Assembly: GCA_024274785.1 (NCBI GenBank)
Contig: JAJSAM010000059.1
Coordinates: 1 to 64,000 of the forward strand
From: Planctomycetota bacterium
GTDB lineage: Bacteria; Planctomycetota; JAJSAM01
Direction: 5' to 3'
Length of the DNA: 64,000 bases
The notes under the pieces were generated by a model that did not search any database, had not been told where the DNA came from, and saw only the letters and a program-made list of their open reading frames with translations. This document shows, in pieces, positions 32,772 to 41,353 of the stretch (within the stretch, counting starts at the first letter, position 1; every line of letters begins with the position of its first letter). The position numbers and the translations under genes were made by a program.

Positions 32772-35417
32772 ATGTTCAGCAGAAGTGGAACGAAGGTTCT
32801 GACGGTCGCCCTGGCGACACTCCTCATCGCCGCCTGCGGTGATCCCGACACCGGCTCTCCCGGGAAACCGGGAGGCGCGGGCGAGGTGGGCGAGCTGACC
32901 GTGGACTATCCGCTGGAGGGTTCGGTCTTTCCCCCTGATTTCACCCCGCCGACTTTCCTTTGGCACGACGACGCGGTCGGAGTGGACACCTGGATCCTCA
33001 CCGCGAGCTTCGGAGAGGGCCGGGAGCCCATCGCCATCGAGACGACCGGTCCGCGGCCGCCCCGTGGAAAGATCGACGAACGGGCCCTCGGCGACACCAA
33101 CGAGATCTACCGCCCCACCGAGTACCAGAGTTCTATGAAGAGCTGGACCCCGGCCCCGGAACTCTGGGCCGAGATTCAACAGAGGTCGGCGGGCCGGCAG
33201 GCGACTCTCTCGTTCACGGGCGTGTCGCGTTCGGAGCCGGATCAGATTCGCTCCCGGGGAGAAGTCACGTTCACGACGTCCACCGACCCGGTGGGCGCAC
33301 CGATCTTCTACCGTGATGTGCCCCTAATGCCTTCGATGGGTGAGGACGGGAAGATCGCCCCGCTCGATCGAACCGCGATGTACCTGATCAACTGGCGGCT
33401 CCGGGACACGAGCCATCCGGACAGCAAGGTCGTCCTCACCGGCATGCCGTCCTGCGCCAACTGCCACTCGTTCTCGAGCGACGGCGGGACGCTCGGCATG
33501 GATATCGACGGCCCTGATGGCGACAAGGGCTCCTACGCTATCGTGCCCCTCGCGAAAAGGACGGTGATCGGCGACCAGGCGGTCATCACCTGGAACTCGT
33601 TCCCGGAGAAGCTGAAGGGGCACAAGACGATCGGCTTCCTGTCCCGGATCAGTCCGGACGGCGGCTTTGTTCTCTCCACGGTGAACGAGGCGCTCTACGT
33701 CAACAACTTCACCGATTTCAGGTTCCTGCAGGTCTTCTACCCCACCCGCGGAATTCTCGCGTGGTACTCGGTGGAGACCGGGGAGATGAAGGCCCTCCCG
33801 GGCGCGGACGACCCGGAGTACGTGCATTGCTCTCCGGTGTGGTCGCCGGACGGCAACTTCATCGTGTTCTCGCGCGCGAGGGCGATGGATCCATATCCGG
33901 AGGGCCGGCCGAGGCCGACGCACGCCGGAGACCCCAACGAATTGCCGATCAGGTACGACCTGTACCGGATGCCCTTCAACGACGGCAAGGGCGGCAAGCC
34001 GGTGCCGATCCCGGGGGCCGGCGAGAACGGGATGAGCAACACGTTCCCGAAGATCTCCCCGGACGGGAAGTGGCTCGTCTGGACGAAGTGCCGGAACGGG
34101 TTGCTGATGCGTCCGGATGGTCGCCTGTGGATCGTCTCCATGGACGGCGGTGAGCCGCGCGAGATGAACTGCAACACGTCGCTCATGAACTCCTGGCACA
34201 GTTTTTCGCCGAACGGCCGGTGGATGGTCTTCTCGTCGAAGGTGAACACACCGTATACGCAGATGTTCCTGACCCACCTCGATGAGGAAGGCAACGACAC
34301 CCCGCCGATCCTGATTCCGAACAGCACCGCGCAGAATCGCGCGGTGAACATCCCCGAGTTCGTCGCCCGGGATTTCGACGCCCTCGATGTGATCGAGGTC
34401 CCGGCAGTCAAGCACTATCGGGGCCTGCACGACGCGCTGATCCTCATGGATGATGGTCGGTTCGAAGAGGCGATCCCGCTGCTCGAAAGGGCGCTCGAGA
34501 AGGACCCGAAGTTCTCCCGCGCTCTCATCGCCCTCGGCTACTCGCTGCTGAAAACCAACCACATCGACGAGGCCCGGACGAAGCTGCTGCGGGCGATCGA
34601 CCTCGCGCCGGAGTCGTCTCTGGCCCACGTCAACCTGGGGCTCACCTTTCTCGAGCAGGGACTCACCGTCGATGCCGCCGACCAATTCGAGATCGCGGCG
34701 GGCATGAGCCCCGAGGACTCCCTCGCTCTCTTCAACCTCGGGCTGGTGCGCATCGAGCAGGGTGAGCTCGATGCGGCGCGCCGGGCGCTCGAGGGAGCAG
34801 CGGAAATCGAACCGCGAAATCCGGATGTGCGAAACGCGCTCGGCGGCGTCTTCGAGCGACAGGGCGAGTTGGAAGCCGCCGCCGGGCAATTCCGGCTGGC
34901 CTTGCGCGAAGACCCGAACCACGTGCTGGCCGGCGCAAATCTGGCAAAGACGCTGATTCTGCTGGATCGGGGCGACGAAGCACTGGCCCAGCTACGCCGG
35001 GCGGTGGAGGCCGCCCCGGACAACCGGGACCTCCGGGATACGCTCTGCGTCGAACTGCTCAGGCGAAAGCAGGCGGAGGAGGCGCTCGCCCACCTGGATG
35101 TCATGCTCGAGAAAGCTCCGGAGGATACCGAGCTCGGTCTGGTGATCGCCTGGCTGCTCTCCACGCTGCCCGACGACGCCGAGCGGGACGGAGCGCGGGC
35201 GGTCCGCCTGGCCGAGGCCTGCCTTGCGGCCGAAGGCGAGCGGGCGGATATCCTCGATGTGCTTGCCGCGGCCTATGCCGAGGCGGGGCGGTTCCCGGAA
35301 GCGGTGAAGACGGCGACGCGGGCGTTCGAGTTGCAAATGCAGGGAGGTGTGGGCGTGGCGCCGGGGCTCTCCGAGCGCCTCGCCTCGTATCGCGCGGGCC
35401 GGCCGCATCGGCAGTAG
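32772..35417 (+). CDS. Monohaem (CxxCH) beta-propeller/TPR lipoprotein, paralogue 2
   Basis: An 881-residue paralogue of the preceding gene, 26 bp downstream. The ATG at 32772 begins a type II signal peptide with lipobox I-A-A-C. The same modules follow in the same order: V-D-Y-P-L-E-G-S-V-F-P-P-D-F, then C-A-N-C-H-S-F near 235, T-L-G-M-D-I-D-G-P, PD40 blades and TPR repeats ending G-R-P-H-R-Q. Conservation with paralogues 1 and 3 is very high through the haem and propeller part and looser in the TPR part, which suggests a shared core with different partners. Confidence 0.85.
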   Translation: MFSRSGTKVLTVALATLLIAACGDPDTGSPGKPGGAGEVGELTVDYPLEGSVFPPDFTPPTFLWHDDAVGVDTWILTASFGEGREPIAIETTGPRPPRGKIDERALGDTNEIYRPTEYQSSMKSWTPAPELWAEIQQRSAGRQATLSFTGVSRSEPDQIRSRGEVTFTTSTDPVGAPIFYRDVPLMPSMGEDGKIAPLDRTAMYLINWRLRDTSHPDSKVVLTGMPSCANCHSFSSDGGTLGMDIDGPDGDKGSYAIVPLAKRTVIGDQAVITWNSFPEKLKGHKTIGFLSRISPDGGFVLSTVNEALYVNNFTDFRFLQVFYPTRGILAWYSVETGEMKALPGADDPEYVHCSPVWSPDGNFIVFSRARAMDPYPEGRPRPTHAGDPNELPIRYDLYRMPFNDGKGGKPVPIPGAGENGMSNTFPKISPDGKWLVWTKCRNGLLMRPDGRLWIVSMDGGEPREMNCNTSLMNSWHSFSPNGRWMVFSSKVNTPYTQMFLTHLDEEGNDTPPILIPNSTAQNRAVNIPEFVARDFDALDVIEVPAVKHYRGLHDALILMDDGRFEEAIPLLERALEKDPKFSRALIALGYSLLKTNHIDEARTKLLRAIDLAPESSLAHVNLGLTFLEQGLTVDAADQFEIAAGMSPEDSLALFNLGLVRIEQGELDAARRALEGAAEIEPRNPDVRNALGGVFERQGELEAAAGQFRLALREDPNHVLAGANLAKTLILLDRGDEALAQLRRAVEAAPDNRDLRDTLCVELLRRKQAEEALAHLDVMLEKAPEDTELGLVIAWLLSTLPDDAERDGARAVRLAEACLAAEGERADILDVLAAAYAEAGRFPEAVKTATRAFELQMQGGVGVAPGLSERLASYRAGRPHRQ

Positions 35418-35426
35418 GAGGAGCAC

Positions 35427-38069
35427 ATGTTCACAAATGCCGCCTCGAGAGCCGCATCGAAAGCCATCGTTCCCCTGATGATCGGGCTGCTCTTCTGCGC
35501 CTGTGCCAGGGAGCAGACACCCGGGCCGCGCGCCTCCACCGGGATCATCACCGTGGATTATCCCCTCCCGGGTTCGGTCTTCCCCCCGGACTTCACGCCC
35601 CCGACGATCCTCTGGCACGACGACGACTCCCGCGCCAGGCTGTGGCGGATCACGATACGCTTCGATGACGGCGCCGCACCGATCACCGCCGAGAGCGACG
35701 GCCCGCCGCCGCCCCGGGGAGAGATCGACAAGGACGCGCTGAGCCCCACCAATGAGATTTACCAGCCGACCGGGTATCAGCGGACCGCGAAGAGCTGGAC
35801 CCCGGCCCCGGAGCTGTGGGCGAAGATCCAGAAGCGGTCGCGGGAGTCCGACGCCATCCTCTCCATCGAGGGAGTCACCGGCGGCGAGAGCCAAGCGGCG
35901 TCGAGCCGGGGAGAGGTGGTCTTTCGCACTTCGAAAGATCCCATCGGCGGCACCATCTTCTACCGGGACGTGCCGCTCATGCCGTCGGAAGGCCGGGACG
36001 GCACGATCGCGCCGCTCGATCGCAACGCCTATGCGCTCATTTCCTGGCGGCTTCGCGATGTTTCGCTGCCGGAGAGCAAGGTGGTCTTCACCGGCATGCC
36101 CACCTGCGCCAACTGCCATTCGTTCTCGCTGGACGGCCGGACCCTCGGCATGGATGTGGACGGTCCGGACGGCGACAAGGGCACCTACGCCATCGCAAGG
36201 ATCGCGAAGACGACCGTGATCGACGACGAGGACGTGATCACCTGGAATTCGTTCCCGGACAAGCCGAAGGGGCACAAGACGATCGGCTTTCTCTCCCGGA
36301 TCAGTCCGGACGGCTCCCACGTCCTGTCCACGGTGAACGAGGCGCTCTACGTCAACAACTTCACCAACTACAAGTTCCTCCAGGTCTTCTACCCGACGCG
36401 CGGCATCCTGGCGTGGTACTCGAGGGAGACGGGAGAGATGAAGGCGCTGCCGGGGGCCGACGACCCGGAGTACGTGCACTGCTCGCCGGTGTGGTTCCCG
36501 AGCGGCGAGGAGATCATCTTCGCCCGGGCGAAGGCCCGCGATCCATACCCCGAGGGGCAGCCCCGGCCCACCTATTCCGGGGATCCGAATGAGCTGCCGA
36601 TGCAGTACGACCTCTACCGGATGCCCTTCGCCGAAGGCCGGGGCGGCACGCCGGTGGCGGTGAAGGGCGCCAGCGACAACGGGATGAGCAACACCTTCCC
36701 GAAGATCTCTCCGGACGGGAAGTGGCTGATCTTCACGCAGTGCGGGAACGGCCTCCTGATCCGCCCCGACAGCCGGCTGTTCATCGTCCCGGCTTCCGGC
36801 GGTGAGCCCCGGGAGATGAACTGCAACACCGCCCTGATGAACTCCTGGCACAGCTTCTCGCCGAACAGCCGGTGGCTGGTGTTTTCATCGAAGGTGAATA
36901 CGCCCTACACACAGATGTTCCTGACCCACCTCGACGAGAACGGCATCGACACCCCGCCGATCCTGATCCCGAACAGCACCGCGGCGAACCGGGCGGTGAA
37001 CATTCCCGAGTTCGTGGCCCGCGACTTCGACACCTTCGACGTGATCGAGATCCCCGCGGTCGAGCACCGCTACGTCTACCAGCGCGGCCGGGACCTCGTC
37101 GACGAGGAAGACTACGAGGCGGCCATCCCGCTGCTCCGAAAGGCGGTGGAGCTCGAGCCGGACTTCAGCCGGGCGCTGGTCTCGCTCGGCTACGCGCTCC
37201 TCGAAACGGGAAAGAACGGCGAGGCCCGGGAGTACCTGCGGCGGGCGATCGCGATCAACCCCCGCTCCGCACCGGCCACCATGAACCTCGGCCTGACCTG
37301 GTGGAACGAAGGCAATTCGGAGAAGGCTCTCGAACTCCTCGACCAGGCGATTGCTCTCGAGCCGAACTTCGCCTTCCCCCATCACAATCGCGGTGTGGTG
37401 CTGGCCACGCTGGGAAGGCACGACGAAGCCCTGCCGAGCCTCGAACGGGCCGTGGCCCTGAAACCGTACGAGACGCGCCTGCGAATGGACCTCGCTCACC
37501 TCCTCAAGGTCATGCGCCGGTGGGACAGCGCTCTCGCGGTCTACGCACGAGGGGTCGAGTTGAACCCCGAAGACCAGGTCTGCCGACAGGGGCTCGCGAT
37601 CACCCTGCTCGAGACCGGAAGGGCCGGGGAAGCCATCGGCCACCTCGAGGCTTGCGTGGAAGCGTCGCCGGAGGACACCAACCTGCGCCGGGCGCTTGGC
37701 AACGCCTACCTTCGGAATGGCCAGCCGGACCAGGCCCTGATCCAGATCGAGTTTCTGCTCGAGAGGATGCCGCGGGACATGGGAGTGCTCATGGACGCGG
37801 CGTGGCTGATGTCGACGCTGCCGCAGGAGAGTCTCCGCAACGGCGAGCGCGCGGTCCTGCTGGCGAAGCGATGCCGGAAGCTCCACGGCGAGCAGCCTCA
37901 GATCCTCGACGTGCTCGCTGCCTCCTACGCCGAGGCGGGGCGCTTCCCGGAGGCGGTGAAAACCCAGCGGCGCGCCCTCGAAATCCAGCAGCGGGGCGGC
38001 GCGGCCCCGGCTCCGGACCTGAGAGCCCGCCTGCGGAGTTACGAGGCGGGCCGGCCGTATCGGCAGTGA
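35427..38069 (+). CDS. Monohaem (CxxCH) beta-propeller/TPR lipoprotein, paralogue 3
   Basis: An 880-residue paralogue 9 bp after paralogue 2, with a strong Shine-Dalgarno (AGGAGGA) and lipobox F-C-A-C. It keeps C-A-N-C-H-S-F near 230, the PD40 blades and the TPR tail ending G-R-P-Y-R-Q. The TPR section diverges most from the other two (for example T-W-W-N-E-G-N-S-E-K-A-L). The 9-bp gap makes co-transcription near certain. A type-B hairpin follows the stop, and selD converges from the other side. Confidence 0.85.
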   Translation: MFTNAASRAASKAIVPLMIGLLFCACAREQTPGPRASTGIITVDYPLPGSVFPPDFTPPTILWHDDDSRARLWRITIRFDDGAAPITAESDGPPPPRGEIDKDALSPTNEIYQPTGYQRTAKSWTPAPELWAKIQKRSRESDAILSIEGVTGGESQAASSRGEVVFRTSKDPIGGTIFYRDVPLMPSEGRDGTIAPLDRNAYALISWRLRDVSLPESKVVFTGMPTCANCHSFSLDGRTLGMDVDGPDGDKGTYAIARIAKTTVIDDEDVITWNSFPDKPKGHKTIGFLSRISPDGSHVLSTVNEALYVNNFTNYKFLQVFYPTRGILAWYSRETGEMKALPGADDPEYVHCSPVWFPSGEEIIFARAKARDPYPEGQPRPTYSGDPNELPMQYDLYRMPFAEGRGGTPVAVKGASDNGMSNTFPKISPDGKWLIFTQCGNGLLIRPDSRLFIVPASGGEPREMNCNTALMNSWHSFSPNSRWLVFSSKVNTPYTQMFLTHLDENGIDTPPILIPNSTAANRAVNIPEFVARDFDTFDVIEIPAVEHRYVYQRGRDLVDEEDYEAAIPLLRKAVELEPDFSRALVSLGYALLETGKNGEAREYLRRAIAINPRSAPATMNLGLTWWNEGNSEKALELLDQAIALEPNFAFPHHNRGVVLATLGRHDEALPSLERAVALKPYETRLRMDLAHLLKVMRRWDSALAVYARGVELNPEDQVCRQGLAITLLETGRAGEAIGHLEACVEASPEDTNLRRALGNAYLRNGQPDQALIQIEFLLERMPRDMGVLMDAAWLMSTLPQESLRNGERAVLLAKRCRKLHGEQPQILDVLAASYAEAGRFPEAVKTQRRALEIQQRGGAAPAPDLRARLRSYEAGRPYRQ

Positions 38070-38082
38070 ATCCCACTCACTA

Positions 38083-38110
38083 GGAGGGACGAGCGCCGTC
38101 TCGTCCGCGC
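38083..38110 (+). repeat. Type-B intergenic hairpin repeat, copy 2
   Basis: GGAGGGACGAGCGCCGTCTC and 8 more bases; it differs from copy 1 by one base that perfects the GGACGAG/CTCGTCC stem. It lies between the convergent paralogue 3 and selD stops. Confidence 0.75.
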
Positions 38111-38127
38111 CCCACCAGAGGCGACTC

Positions 38128-39180
38128 TTACGGTTCCACCTCGATCAGCTTCTCCCCCTGCGCCACCACTTCACCGACCACCGCGCGCGTCTCGACACCG
38201 TGAGCCTCGAGCGCGGCGACCAGGTCGTCCGTTCGATCGCCCGGTACCGAGATCAGGAGGCCGCCGGAGGTCTGGGCATCGAAGAGCACCACCTGCTTCG
38301 CGTGGTCCACGTCGGGGTGGAAATCGACGAACGGCATGGCGTGGCGGCGGTTGTTGCTCGTGCCACCGGACATGCATTCGCTCACCAGGCTCTCGACTCC
38401 CTCCGGCAGCGTCGGGATCGCCGAGTAGCTGATTTTCAGGGTCACGCCGGAGCCGTCGGCCATCTCCTTGGCGTGACCGATGAAGCCGTAGCCGGTGATG
38501 TCGGTCGCGGCATGGACGCCGATCTCCATCATCGCCTCGCCGGCGCCCCGGTTCAGAGCCGCCATCATCCGGGTGACCTGCTCGGAGAGCGCCTCGTCCT
38601 TCACCACGCCGCGCTTCAGCCCGGTGGTGAGGAGCCCGGTGCCGAGCGGCTTGGTGAGCACGAGCTGGTCCCCCACTTTCGCGGTGGAGTTCCTGACGAC
38701 GCGGTCCGGATGGACCAGGCCGGTGACGGACAGCCCGTACTTGAGCTCGCTGTCGATGATGGTGTGGCCACCCGCGATCACCGCGCCGGACTGCTTCACC
38801 ACGTCGGCGGAGCCAGTCAGAATCTCGGTCATGAGCGCCGGGTCGAGCTGCCCCGGGAAGCCGAGGATGGAGAGGACGGTGATCGGCCGGCCACCCATGG
38901 CGTAGATATCGGACAGGGAGTTGGCGGCGACGATCGCCCCATACCAGTAAGGGTTGTCCACCACGGGGGTGAAGACGTCCACGGTCTGGACGAGGGCGGT
39001 CTCGCCGTCGAGCTTGTACACGCCGGCGTCGTCGTAGGTCTCGGACGCGACGATCAGGTTTTCGTTCCTCACCTGAGGAACACCCGCGAGACACCGGATG
39101 AGGATGTCCTGCGGCATTTTCGAGGCTCACCCTGCGGCCGTGGCCATCTGGGTCAGGCGGATTTGCTCTGGTTGGCTCAT
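38128..39180 (-). CDS. selD: Selenide, water dikinase, itself a selenoprotein
   Basis: Makes selenophosphate from selenide and ATP for selenocysteine synthesis. From ATG 39180 the frame reads M-S-Q-P-E-Q-I-R-L-T-Q-M-A-T-A-A-G, then TGA (39129-39127, residue 18), then A-S-K-M-P-Q-D-I-L and on to the stop, for 350 residues in all. The UGA falls exactly on the catalytic Cys/Sec position of SelD (E. coli Cys17, in G-C-G-C-K), and the essential Lys follows three residues later, as expected. Other hallmarks are T-V-D-V-F-T-P and G-G-H-T-I. A gene call starting at the Met after the UGA (39117) would lose the active site. Last gene of selA-selB-selD on the minus strand. Confidence 0.92.
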
Positions 39181-39250
39181 GGGGGGATATCCATCATCGG
39201 CCATGGTCCGGGGCCGGAATGCTCAAGTATAGTTCGACCGGCGATACGGC

Positions 39251-41176
39251 TCAGGAATCTCCGCCGTGTTTCAGGTGCCTGAGGTTCTCCGCCCGGTAGG
39301 TGACGCCCAGCCGATCGAAGTGATCGAGCCAGGCGTAGACGTACTTCCGGGAGGCCTGGAGCAGATCGCGATAGTCCACGACACCGATCTGTCCCTTGTC
39401 CTTCAGCCAGTCGATGAGGAGCTTGCGCGCGGTCTGCTCCCCGCTCCGATGGGCGTAGAAGGTCTCGGAGAGGCGCACCAGGTCGCCCCGATCGACCAGG
39501 GCATCGAGGATGGTCCGGATCTCACTCTCCTCGCAGGAGAAGTCACCCGCCAGCCGGGCGACGTCGGGGGGTGAAACGCAGGCATCGCAAAGCGCCTCCG
39601 ACACCTTCAAGGCCATCGCCTCTTCGTCCGGGCTCATCGTCACCTGGTGTGAGGTGAGGGCGAGCAGGCCGCCCGCGCACACGATCTCGCCCCGGGCCTG
39701 GAGGGAAGCGAGGGCCGCGTCCACGAGGGCGCTCTCGTCCACGAGCGCCTTCTTCAACGCGTTCGGTTCCTGTCCGAGGCGAAGGGGCGTTGCCGCGTGG
39801 AACGTGGTGAGCGCTCCGGTCACGCGGGCCGCTACCGAGGCGAGCGTTCGAGCGGAAGCGAGCAGGCCGCCGGCGAGTCTGACGGCGCGGCCGCCCTCGA
39901 CCAGGTCCGCAACGATCTCCTCCGCGCGGGCCGCCGGCAGATAGCATTGCCGGGTCAGGGCGTCGACGCGGATGGAGGTCGCGGCGCGGTCGAGCTGATA
40001 TTCGACCAGTCGCACCGGATCGTCGAGCACGTCTTCGAGGGCCGTCAACTCCCGGATAACCCCATCCTTGAACCGCTTCACCTTCCGCTTGCTCGGGCGC
40101 AGGACGCGGCCGCCGCCGATCGTCACCACCGGCGAGTATTGCCGGATGACGAAGCGATCGCCGGGGGCCACGATGAGGTCCTCTTCCGCCCGGAACTGCA
40201 TGAGCCCGCTCTCCCCGGGACCCAGCCGCTCGTGGTCCAGGTAGAACACCCGCCCCATGATCTCGGAGGTGCCGGTGTGAAAGCGAACCGGGGCTTGATG
40301 CTTCAGTGGCCGGTCCGCGCCGGGGAGCATCTCGAGACGGCACTCCACCATCTTCGTCGGGGAGAGGTAACCCGGGGTGGCGAGGACGTTGCCGCGCAAC
40401 ACTTCGCGGTGGTTGATGTCGGTCACATTCATGGCGAGGCACTGGCCGGCCCAGCCGACGTCCGATTTCCGGCCGTAGACCTGCAGGCCTCGCAGACGGC
40501 CTTTCTCGGCCTGCGGCAACATCTCCAGCCGATCCCCCACGGCCGTTTTCCCGGAGAACGGCATCCCGGTGATGACCGTGCCGAACCCCGGCGGGGAGAA
40601 GACCCGCTCCACCGGCATGCGGAAGATGCCCTCCACCGGTCGGTCCATGCAGGAATCGACGACCTCGATCAGCGCCAGCCAGAGATCCTCGAAACCCTCG
40701 CCGGTAGTGGAGGAGACGGGGCAGATGGGCGCGTTCTCGAGTAAGGTCCCCTGCAGGAACTCGGACACTTCCTCCACGACGAGCTCGCGCAGCTCCTCGT
40801 CCACCATGTCGATCTTGGTCACCGCTACCATGCCGCGGGTGATGCCGAGCAGCTCGACGATGCGGAGGTGCTCGATGGTCTGCGGCATCACCGAGTCGTC
40901 CGCGGCGACGACGAGCAGCACCGCGTCGATCCCGGAGGCGCCGGCAACCATGTTGCGGATGAACTTCTCGTGGCCGGGGACGTCGACCATGCAGGCCAGG
41001 AGGTCGCCGCGGAGTTCACAGGGGGCGAAGCCGAGATCGATGGTCAACCCCCGCTCCTTTTCCTCCTTCAGGGTGTCCGTTTCGCAACCGGTGAGCATCT
41101 TCACGAGCGCGGTCTTCCCGTGGTCGACATGGCCGGCGGTCCCGATCAGCACATAGCGGCGGTTCTCGTCGGTCAC
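39251..41176 (-). CDS. selB: Selenocysteine-specific elongation factor SelB
   Basis: A 641-residue GTPase that carries Sec-tRNA to the ribosome and binds SECIS hairpins. The G domain is at the N-terminus (G-H-V-D-H-G-K-T near 15-22, D-V-P-G-H-E near 65-70, T-K-I-D near 120), then translation-factor beta-barrels, and C-terminal winged-helix repeats (about 440-640) for mRNA binding. GTG 41176 has AAGGAGG upstream. It sits between selA, from which it is separated by a type-A repeat, and selD (70 bp downstream). Confidence 0.95.
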   Translation of the reverse strand: MTDENRRYVLIGTAGHVDHGKTALVKMLTGCETDTLKEEKERGLTIDLGFAPCELRGDLLACMVDVPGHEKFIRNMVAGASGIDAVLLVVAADDSVMPQTIEHLRIVELLGITRGMVAVTKIDMVDEELRELVVEEVSEFLQGTLLENAPICPVSSTTGEGFEDLWLALIEVVDSCMDRPVEGIFRMPVERVFSPPGFGTVITGMPFSGKTAVGDRLEMLPQAEKGRLRGLQVYGRKSDVGWAGQCLAMNVTDINHREVLRGNVLATPGYLSPTKMVECRLEMLPGADRPLKHQAPVRFHTGTSEIMGRVFYLDHERLGPGESGLMQFRAEEDLIVAPGDRFVIRQYSPVVTIGGGRVLRPSKRKVKRFKDGVIRELTALEDVLDDPVRLVEYQLDRAATSIRVDALTRQCYLPAARAEEIVADLVEGGRAVRLAGGLLASARTLASVAARVTGALTTFHAATPLRLGQEPNALKKALVDESALVDAALASLQARGEIVCAGGLLALTSHQVTMSPDEEAMALKVSEALCDACVSPPDVARLAGDFSCEESEIRTILDALVDRGDLVRLSETFYAHRSGEQTARKLLIDWLKDKGQIGVVDYRDLLQASRKYVYAWLDHFDRLGVTYRAENLRHLKHGGDS

Positions 41177-41195
41177 GGTGCGAGCACCTCCTTGT

Positions 41196-41353
41196 GGGCC
41201 TGCTTGAGAACAGCTTCGGGATTCGAGGGCTGCGGCATCCCCTTGAGCTGCGTTGCTCGTCGGTTGAAACCAGGAAGGTTGCGCCCTCCTCGCGCCTCGC
41301 TGGACGGGCGCATCAGCGCTCTCTGTCCTTCGAACCAGTTCTCAAGCAGGCCC
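41196..41353 (-). repeat. Type-A dispersed intergenic element, copy 4, overlapping the selA 3' end
   Basis: Perfect 16-bp ends: GGGCCTGCTTGAGAAC at 41196-41211 and its complement at 41338-41353. The arms differ in sequence from those of copies 1-3 yet still pair, while the inner GTTGCTCGTCGGTTGAAACC and GCGCCCTCCTCGCGCC blocks are conserved. The element begins 20 bp upstream of selB and encodes the last 13 or so residues of SelA. Confidence 0.8.
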
